Origin: Candidatus Aegiribacteria sp.
GTDB taxonomy: Bacteria > Fermentibacterota > Fermentibacteria > Fermentibacterales > JCC-6
Direction of reading: 5' to 3'
Length of the DNA stretch: 56,158 bases
Assembly (NCBI GenBank): GCA_030600545.1
Contig: JAUVLV010000010.1
Coordinates: forward strand, 1-56,158
Part shown: positions 50,474 to 56,158 of the stretch, in pieces
How positions within the stretch are numbered: the first letter of the stretch is position 1
How the letters are laid out: every line of letters begins with the position of its first letter
The notes under the pieces: model-generated
What the model saw: the letters and a program-made list of their open reading frames with translations, nothing else
What the model was told of the DNA's origin: nothing
Database searches by the model: none
Made by a program: the position numbers and the translations under genes

Positions 50474-51346
50474 TCAGTTTCCTCCAAGTACTGCTGAGCA
50501 CCATGCGAATGCTCTGGCTCTTATTTGATCGTCATTCTTGAAGATAATTGCGTAATCGCTGAGTATCGATGCCAGTTCGTTCATACTTATAAATTCGGAA
50601 AAAGGGCTTTCCTGAAAATGTTCGGCTGATTCAAATGCATAGCACCAGTTCATATTACAAGAGACCCGCTCGAATACTGAACAGGCTTCTTCGTAATACC
50701 GTATCGCGTCCTGGATATTTCCCTCCTTAAAAGCAATCATTGAGGCGGCATGGGCCGCAACAAGAAACCTGCAGGACATCTCCTCATTGATATAGTACCT
50801 TACTGGATACATGACAGTATCCAGAATTTCAGCAGCCAGTCCGATTTCACCTGTTTCAAGGAGTGAATCCACCAGCAACAGCTGGTCTGTTGAAGAATCA
50901 TCATACGTCGAATCAACAGGAACAAGCATCAGAATTTCTGGATCCCAGTAGTAGGATACAGTGTTGGTTGACGTGCTGAAAGGATATTGTGAGGCTACTA
51001 CTACAAGGTTTTCCTCTTCATCGAACCGGGAATAGGTCTTTACCGTATTCATGAACATTCCGAAGGAAGTTGAACCAAGATACAGTGTGTCTTCCCCATA
51101 TCCGATCAATGCAAGTTCAGGTCCATCCGCCGGTTCGCCTACAACGAGAAAGTCGAGATAATCCAGTCCTTCAGGCAGGAATTCAGAGGGAAAATCCTGA
51201 ATGTTTATCACATCCAGACCGCCCTTCCTGATCTTCCATTCCTCCAGATAGAATCCGGAATCTTCAGCAATGGACGGCAATGTACAAAACAGCAGAATTG
51301 TCAGCATAGAGAATTTGAACAGTGATGAGCAGAGTATGTTTTTCAT
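50474..51346 (-). CDS. Exported protein of unknown function, paralogue of 52342-53214
   Basis: 290 aa with a signal peptide (residues ~1-27, ending SIA-ED). It is similar along its whole length to the plus-strand gene at 52342. Shared blocks include SEFLPEGLDYLDFL / SEVLPDGIQNLDLL, LALIGYGEDTL / LAVIGYGRDTL, ILMLVPVDS / QILVPVES, LLLVDSLLETGEI / LLALADTLLERGEI and SCRFLVAAHAASM / SCRFLRAAHQASM. The second half is helical and TPR-like, with four or five short helices. No family is recognised. Its AAGGAG site precedes ATG 51346. Confidence 0.75.
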   Translation of the reverse strand: MKNILCSSLFKFSMLTILLFCTLPSIAEDSGFYLEEWKIRKGGLDVINIQDFPSEFLPEGLDYLDFLVVGEPADGPELALIGYGEDTLYLGSTSFGMFMNTVKTYSRFDEEENLVVVASQYPFSTSTNTVSYYWDPEILMLVPVDSTYDDSSTDQLLLVDSLLETGEIGLAAEILDTVMYPVRYYINEEMSCRFLVAAHAASMIAFKEGNIQDAIRYYEEACSVFERVSCNMNWCYAFESAEHFQESPFSEFISMNELASILSDYAIIFKNDDQIRARAFAWCSAVLGGN

Positions 51347-51418
51347 AAGAACTCCTTCTAAGGAAAGGCTGCCAGCATCCGAAATACCTTCGGAAAAGGA
51401 ATGTCCGGAGCCAGTACT

Positions 51419-52162
51419 TTATTGGAACAGTGTCTTGATTCTTCCGAATGTAGACTGCTGAAGGCTAACATCGAAAAGCTCCACCTCATAGATAATATTG
51501 TGCTCCTGATCCGATACCCAGAAATTGTTACCATCAAATGTAAGAGCCGTTGGTTTCATGTCGCTTGAAATGCTTGTTACATCGTATGTATCTATAATAA
51601 CTCCATCAGTTGTCACTTCAACGATCAGCTTATCGTCTTTGGCAGCATAGAATAGATGTGTACCGTTCCAGGCCATATCCATCGGATTTGCGTGAGGAAC
51701 CGAAAAAGAACTGAGAACGGTTCCGGTTTTACTCATCTGATATATCATCTGTGCAGATCTGGATGATACCCAGAGGTTGTTTCCATCCCATGTCATACCG
51801 AATTCCCATATTTCCGAACACATGAAAGAAGAAACATATGTACCGGATGTTGTGTATTCGTATACCTCTCCCGGATAGCTTGTATGTTCGATGAACATTC
51901 CCCAGAGATTCGTTCCATCAAATGCGGCTCCGTCTCCATTCTTACCCCCCGGTTCCGACGGAGTGAAAGAACTTATAACAGAACCATCTGTGCTGAGTTT
52001 ATAGAAAGTATCGTAATGTCCGCCGAGCAGCCACAGGTAGTTTCCATCCCAGGCGAGACCATTTGGAAACCAGTCAGGACTGTAGAAAGAGGACAGAACA
52101 TTAACGGAACCGGCAATATTAACAACGGGTAATAAGAAAACTACTATGAGAAACACCCTCAT
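51419..52162 (-). CDS. Exported beta-propeller protein (NHL/SMP-30-like repeats)
   Basis: 247 aa from ATG 52162; AAGGAG lies 8 nt upstream, while the GTG at 52171 directly abuts it and was rejected. The signal peptide covers about residues 1-18. The mature part is a run of five or six blades of the form GLAWDGNYLWLLGG, DGAAFDGTNLWGMF, GMTWDGNNLWVSS, DMAWNGTHLFYAA and ALTFDGNNFWVSD, each followed by a strand such as IYQMSKTGTVLSSF. There is no catalytic motif, so a periplasmic or surface binding scaffold is likely. It lies between two paralogous exported proteins on opposite strands. Confidence 0.78.
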   Translation of the reverse strand: MRVFLIVVFLLPVVNIAGSVNVLSSFYSPDWFPNGLAWDGNYLWLLGGHYDTFYKLSTDGSVISSFTPSEPGGKNGDGAAFDGTNLWGMFIEHTSYPGEVYEYTTSGTYVSSFMCSEIWEFGMTWDGNNLWVSSRSAQMIYQMSKTGTVLSSFSVPHANPMDMAWNGTHLFYAAKDDKLIVEVTTDGVIIDTYDVTSISSDMKPTALTFDGNNFWVSDQEHNIIYEVELFDVSLQQSTFGRIKTLFQ

Positions 52163-52341
52163 CTGACACACTCCTTTTTCATATCAGTCAATAGAAAACT
52201 GGATTTCAACAAAATTAAGAATACCCCTGTCAATACTATTCCGTCAATACCTTACCTGTACTTACAATCCAGACCTTCTCATACTTGAGACCATTACAAT
52301 CTTTAGGTATTGTTCCTATGCAATATTAGAAGGGAGATGTT

Positions 52342-53214
52342 ATGATCCGATCCTTTCGACCTGGTGTTACAGTAATTCTGGCTTTAATGGTTGTTCTGTT
52401 CCTATCCCTGCCGGCATGTTCCGATGATTTCAGCACCTGCATTAATGAATGGAAGGCAAGAAGTGATGGACCGGGATATTTCTGTGTACTGGGTATGCCG
52501 TCCGAAGTGCTTCCCGATGGAATTCAAAACCTCGATCTGCTGATTCTGGGTGACAGCCTTATTGAAGGGTCGGACCTTGCGGTTATAGGCTATGGCCGGG
52601 ATACTCTCTGCTTTGGGACTGTGGAGTTTGATATGTTCCTGAACCCGGCAAAAGCACATGCCTCTTTCAGAAGTGAAGACAGTCTGATAATTCTTACATC
52701 TGAGTATCCAGCGAGGGCTACAAGGTGTAATATGTCCTTCGCCTGGATTAATGAAGACCAGATTTTAGTTCCGGTTGAATCCTGGATAAGCGACAGATCC
52801 GCTGATCTTCTCGCTTTGGCGGACACCCTTCTTGAGAGAGGTGAGATCCGCGAGGCGGCTGACAGCATTCGCGCGATGATGTACGGCTGGGCGTACTACG
52901 ATACTAATGAACTCAGCTGCCGATTTCTCCGGGCAGCTCACCAGGCTTCTATGGATGCTCCGGACGAGGAAGCACTGAACTATTACGACGATGCTGTTTA
53001 CGCCTTCGATATAATACAGTACAATAATACATGGTTCATATCTTTTACCTCACTTGATGATTTCCTGGGCAGTGAGTATGCCGAATATATCGAAGCGGAA
53101 GAGCTTGCCGATATACTCCACGATTACGCGAAACTCTTCAGGAATAATGGTTTTGTAGTAGAAACCACCTTTGATGACATTGCGGATATACTTGAGGGGA
53201 AAGAGGAAGAATGA
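52342..53214 (+). CDS. Exported protein of unknown function, paralogue of 50474-51346
   Basis: 290 aa, the same length as its paralogue. The leader MIRSFRPGVTVILALMVVLF ends LSLPAC-SDD, so it may be a lipoprotein with Cys26, although Pro at -2 is uncommon in lipoboxes. The other copy lacks this Cys. AAGGGAGA precedes the ATG. The acidic, helical C-terminal half (ELADILHDYAKLF matches ELASILSDYAIIF) is conserved between the copies. It is oriented away from the propeller gene, with a 179-bp divergent promoter region between them; M1 peptidase follows 79 bp downstream. Confidence 0.75.
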   Translation: MIRSFRPGVTVILALMVVLFLSLPACSDDFSTCINEWKARSDGPGYFCVLGMPSEVLPDGIQNLDLLILGDSLIEGSDLAVIGYGRDTLCFGTVEFDMFLNPAKAHASFRSEDSLIILTSEYPARATRCNMSFAWINEDQILVPVESWISDRSADLLALADTLLERGEIREAADSIRAMMYGWAYYDTNELSCRFLRAAHQASMDAPDEEALNYYDDAVYAFDIIQYNNTWFISFTSLDDFLGSEYAEYIEAEELADILHDYAKLFRNNGFVVETTFDDIADILEGKEEE

Positions 53215-53293
53215 AACCTCATTTGACTCCATCCGTTCTTTTCCACATGAGTATTAAGGATTGTGAAATATTCCTTTTCGGGAGGTTGAACAG

Positions 53294-56155
53294 ATGATTT
53301 CAGTGTTGTTATGTGCAGTGCTGATTGGTACGGGCTTTCCCGGCCCGGAAAGCAGAGCAGACTACTGCATGAAGGTTCGGCTTGAACCGGATTCGGACAT
53401 GGTCATCGGGACTTCTGAAATAGTATTTACAAACGGGGTTGAGTTCCCGGTTGACACTCTCTGGCTTCATCTCTATCCGAACGCTTACAGAGATAATACA
53501 ACTGCCTTCGGTCAGGATCTTGAGGCTGTTGGCCGTTACTGCTTCAGAGCATCTCCCGAGTCTGATAAGGGCTGGATAGATCTTTCAGACTGGAGTCTTA
53601 ACGGGATTCCCGTTGATATAACCGTCGATGGCTCTCTGGGTTTCATCAGTCTTGATTCCACCCTCGATCCGGGGGAGACAGCTGTGCTGCAGGGCGATTT
53701 CAAAGTGAAGGTTCCCTGTTTCTGGAGCAGAATGGGGCATCAGGGGGATACTTTTCAGATAACACAGTGGTACCCCAAGATGTGTGTTCTCGATGAGAAT
53801 GGGTGGCACAGAGCCAGATATCACTGGAGAGGTGAATTTTACAGTGACTACGGCGATTACACAGTAATGCTGGATGTTCCCGAAGGCTTTATCACAGCGG
53901 CAACGGGATCGGTAGAAAGCGTATCGATCGCGGAAGATTCACTCAGAAGAACTGAAACATGGAAGGCGTACGAAGTTCACGATTTCGTCTGGGCCGCAAG
54001 CCCTGACTATACGGTAAGGGAGCATACCTACATTTACCCCGATACTCTTGGTGCCGGTTCAGTGGATGTACACCTTGTCCTCCTGGACGATGACGAAGAC
54101 CACTGGGCGGATGTACCTGCAATCATCGACTCCACGCTGCTGTATTACGGAGAGTGGTACGTGCCTTATCCCTACGATGATCTCTGGGTTGTGGAACCGG
54201 TGGTATTGATGGCGGGAGGCATGGAGTACCCCCAGTTCGTATTTTCCGTTGCTGATATTCCATTAACAAGGGCTCTTGAGATGGTAACATCACATGAGAT
54301 CGGACACCAGTGGTTCTACGGCATTCTTGGAAACGATGAGGTCGATGAAGCCTGGCTGGACGAAGGGATGAATACGTTCAGCGAACTTCGTTACATGCAG
54401 AGGAAACACGGTTTTTCAGGGAACATGTCCACAACTCCCGACTGGATAATGGAAATAAGCGATCAGGACATGAGCCTCCTTACGTACGCAACAGGCACTG
54501 CCAACGGAGAGGAGGTTCCCGTCCTCAGCGATGCCACTTCAGCAGGTGACGGCAGCCATCCAACCGGCTTCACTTACTACTCCAAACCCGCGTTTTTTCT
54601 CAGAATGCTCCAGAGACAGATCGGTGAAGAAGATTTCGACAGGACAATGTCCATATACTTCAACCGATTCATGTATCATCATCCACATACGGAAGACTTC
54701 CAGGCGATTGTGGAGGAAGTTACGGGACGATCATGGGAGAGTGAATTCGATTTCTGGCTCAGGGGAACCGGGAATGCTGACGTAGGAATTGCCAGTATTG
54801 AAGAGATAGATGATTCAACTGTTGTGATCATTTCAGGTGATGTTCCCCATAACGTTGAACTTGATCTGCTTTTTATTTCGGGAAGCGATTCTCTTCTGAC
54901 CGAACTGGCCCTTGCGCCCGGGATCAACGATACCGTAACGGTACAGGGAAGCTGGCATACGGCCGTTGCTGACCCGTTTCTCTGCATGCCCGACAGGGCT
55001 CCCTGGAATAATGCCTTTCCACGGCTGAGTCAGATTAAACCGATGTTCTTACCGTTTCCAAGACCTACCCATCAAAGTTTATGGGTGCTGCCGTTCCCGT
55101 CGTATGCTGCTGGCTCATGGCGCGGGGAGATTCTTTGCATGTCCGCTGCCATTCCTTCCTATATGGGAGGTCCCTATACATGGGCGGCCCATGCATCGGT
55201 TCCCTTTGAAAGCGGGAGTTTTTCCGATTGGGGAACAAATTTTCATGCTCCGCTTTTCAGGGAATACCGCAGAAGCCTTTATCTATCTATCAGTGTATCC
55301 AGGGGATACGGAATTGGCAATGCCTCGCTTGGAACTGACTATTATATGGGAGGACGTATTGCAACGGATACTCATCTCAGAATGTCTCTTGATATGGATC
55401 TGTTCAGCGTGGAAGACACAACTGTATATGGTGGAGCCAATGTTGAAGAAGGCAACGCATTTGAATTCACCGGAGGATTCTCAGCAATTAATCGTAACTA
55501 CGGCATTTCATGGGAAGGGAGTTTGAACGCCCTGGCTTCCCCCGGATGGAACGATGGCCCATATTCGCGGGTGGACGGTGAACTTGGTATTACTACCAGA
55601 GTTATGAGCAGCTACCTCGCCAGAACCAGGATATACGCAGGCAGAATAGCAGGTGATGCCCCTGCACACGTTTTTCTCCGTCCTGGTGGAGCCCTCTTCG
55701 CAAGCGGCATCATTGGAGCGTTTCTGCCACCTGATGGATCATTATCACCTCAGGAACACTTCTACATCCGTTCCGGTCCGGCTCTGCCGGGTTACTGGAA
55801 CAGCCCTGCCAGGGGAAGAGCAGCTGTTTCAATCGAACAGAGGATTCCGATACCGTTTCCGATGCTTCCACTTGAAGTATATGGAAGCGCAGGCTGGCTT
55901 GCCGATTGTTTCAGGGATTTCTCCGAAGATACTTTCCTCGCTGACTGCGGATTCGCGGTGAGGTTCGCCATGCTGGAAGCGCTGTTTCCAATCTGGGTAT
56001 CCGATCCTGTTGACGGTGAGGACAACTGGGAATTCAGATGGCGGATAGGTTTGTCACCGGCTGGATTCCCGGACCTTAACAGACAGCTGAGGGAGGACAA
56101 TGAAAACAATTCTGTAGATCGTTCATCTTTTGACAGGGTCAGTTTTTCCATATGA
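53294..56155 (+). CDS. M1-family zinc metallopeptidase fused to a C-terminal beta-barrel-like region
   Basis: 953 aa, complete. A short leader (about 1-21) is followed by the M1 N-terminal beta domain and the gluzincin catalytic domain. The GxMEN-equivalent loop is GGMEYPQF (308-315), and zinc binding is HEIGH at 334-338 with Glu357 exactly 18 residues later in WLDEGMN. The helical part ends near 495. From ~600 to the end the sequence changes to repeated amphipathic strands (LYLSISVSRGYGIGNASLGTDYYMGG, FEFTGGFSAINRNYGISWEG, VRFAMLEALFPIWV), as in outer-membrane barrels, with a further acidic tail. GGAGG lies 8 nt before ATG 53294. It would be a surface- or outer-membrane-anchored aminopeptidase. 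Confidence 0.88.
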   Translation: MISVLLCAVLIGTGFPGPESRADYCMKVRLEPDSDMVIGTSEIVFTNGVEFPVDTLWLHLYPNAYRDNTTAFGQDLEAVGRYCFRASPESDKGWIDLSDWSLNGIPVDITVDGSLGFISLDSTLDPGETAVLQGDFKVKVPCFWSRMGHQGDTFQITQWYPKMCVLDENGWHRARYHWRGEFYSDYGDYTVMLDVPEGFITAATGSVESVSIAEDSLRRTETWKAYEVHDFVWAASPDYTVREHTYIYPDTLGAGSVDVHLVLLDDDEDHWADVPAIIDSTLLYYGEWYVPYPYDDLWVVEPVVLMAGGMEYPQFVFSVADIPLTRALEMVTSHEIGHQWFYGILGNDEVDEAWLDEGMNTFSELRYMQRKHGFSGNMSTTPDWIMEISDQDMSLLTYATGTANGEEVPVLSDATSAGDGSHPTGFTYYSKPAFFLRMLQRQIGEEDFDRTMSIYFNRFMYHHPHTEDFQAIVEEVTGRSWESEFDFWLRGTGNADVGIASIEEIDDSTVVIISGDVPHNVELDLLFISGSDSLLTELALAPGINDTVTVQGSWHTAVADPFLCMPDRAPWNNAFPRLSQIKPMFLPFPRPTHQSLWVLPFPSYAAGSWRGEILCMSAAIPSYMGGPYTWAAHASVPFESGSFSDWGTNFHAPLFREYRRSLYLSISVSRGYGIGNASLGTDYYMGGRIATDTHLRMSLDMDLFSVEDTTVYGGANVEEGNAFEFTGGFSAINRNYGISWEGSLNALASPGWNDGPYSRVDGELGITTRVMSSYLARTRIYAGRIAGDAPAHVFLRPGGALFASGIIGAFLPPDGSLSPQEHFYIRSGPALPGYWNSPARGRAAVSIEQRIPIPFPMLPLEVYGSAGWLADCFRDFSEDTFLADCGFAVRFAMLEALFPIWVSDPVDGEDNWEFRWRIGLSPAGFPDLNRQLREDNENNSVDRSSFDRVSFSI

Positions 56156-56158
56156 GGG

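Noticed and set aside
53261-53274. TTGTGAAATATTCC, half of a Rex-type operator
   Set aside because: The second half-site does not follow; a Rex box needs TTGTGA and TCACAA arms.
1-56158. CRISPR arrays, prophage, integrases, toxin-antitoxin pairs, rRNA genes
   Set aside because: None was visible on either strand; repeats found are limited to the REP-like pair and the 104-bp palindrome.

Overview
This 56-kb window reads as an ordinary bacterial chromosome segment from a Gram-negative, probably anaerobic organism of the FCB superphylum. I would guess a candidate phylum of the Fermentibacterota/Cloacimonadota type, but no rRNA is present to prove it. The pointers are paired GWxTD-domain proteins, FlgD/Por-type C-terminal sorting domains, a PorV-like outer-membrane protein, many lipoproteins, a ferredoxin-linked 2-oxoacid oxidoreductase, ATP-type PEP carboxykinase and a Rex redox repressor. 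No phage, integrase, IS transposase or CRISPR array was seen.

Layout. 1-13.5 kb: one long plus-strand cluster with a TonB-dependent receptor (cut by the window edge), ExbB, two ExbD, TonB, a secreted protein with a sorting domain, a PorV-like barrel, two overlapping GWxTD genes, a second sorting-domain protein and a TPR lipoprotein, closed by a strong terminator. 13.5-21.6 kb: minus-strand housekeeping genes (murA, a DnaQ-like exonuclease, pth, rplY, tRNA-Gln, ispE, a UbiA-family prenyltransferase), interrupted by a plus-strand lipoprotein. 21.8-28.5 kb: plus-strand Na/Pi cotransporter with an Ig-like domain, a cyclic-2,3-diphosphoglycerate-synthetase-like NTPase behind a structured leader, and korDABC. 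28.5-32.5 kb: minus-strand radical SAM protein, membrane protein and UMF1-type MFS transporter. 32.6-45.1 kb: pckA, a very large soluble-adenylyl-cyclase-like protein, rex, cobalamin adenosyltransferase, a small barrel protein, rlmN, mtnP, thiL, a DUF4342 protein and a cyclic-nucleotide-gated MscS channel. 45.1-56.2 kb: a palindromic MITE-like element, an Mpv17-like membrane protein, a two-gene xanthine dehydrogenase, a patatin phospholipase, two paralogous exported proteins flanking a beta-propeller protein, and an M1 metallopeptidase fused to a probable outer-membrane barrel.

How the genes fit together. The first cluster couples inner-membrane proton-motive energy (ExbB/ExbD/TonB) with outer-membrane import and with Por-type surface display, and adds a GWxTD pair of unknown role. 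This is the best candidate for an under-described system. The cyclase at 34-38 kb and the cyclic-nucleotide-binding channel at 43.6-45.1 kb could be the two ends of a cAMP response. Kor, PckA, Rex and the cpgS-like enzyme point to reductive or fermentative central carbon metabolism. Smaller peculiarities are a MurA with Asp in place of the catalytic Cys, an ispE gene that ends inside tRNA-Gln, and a repeat family that appears to have supplied the C-terminal tail of PckA.
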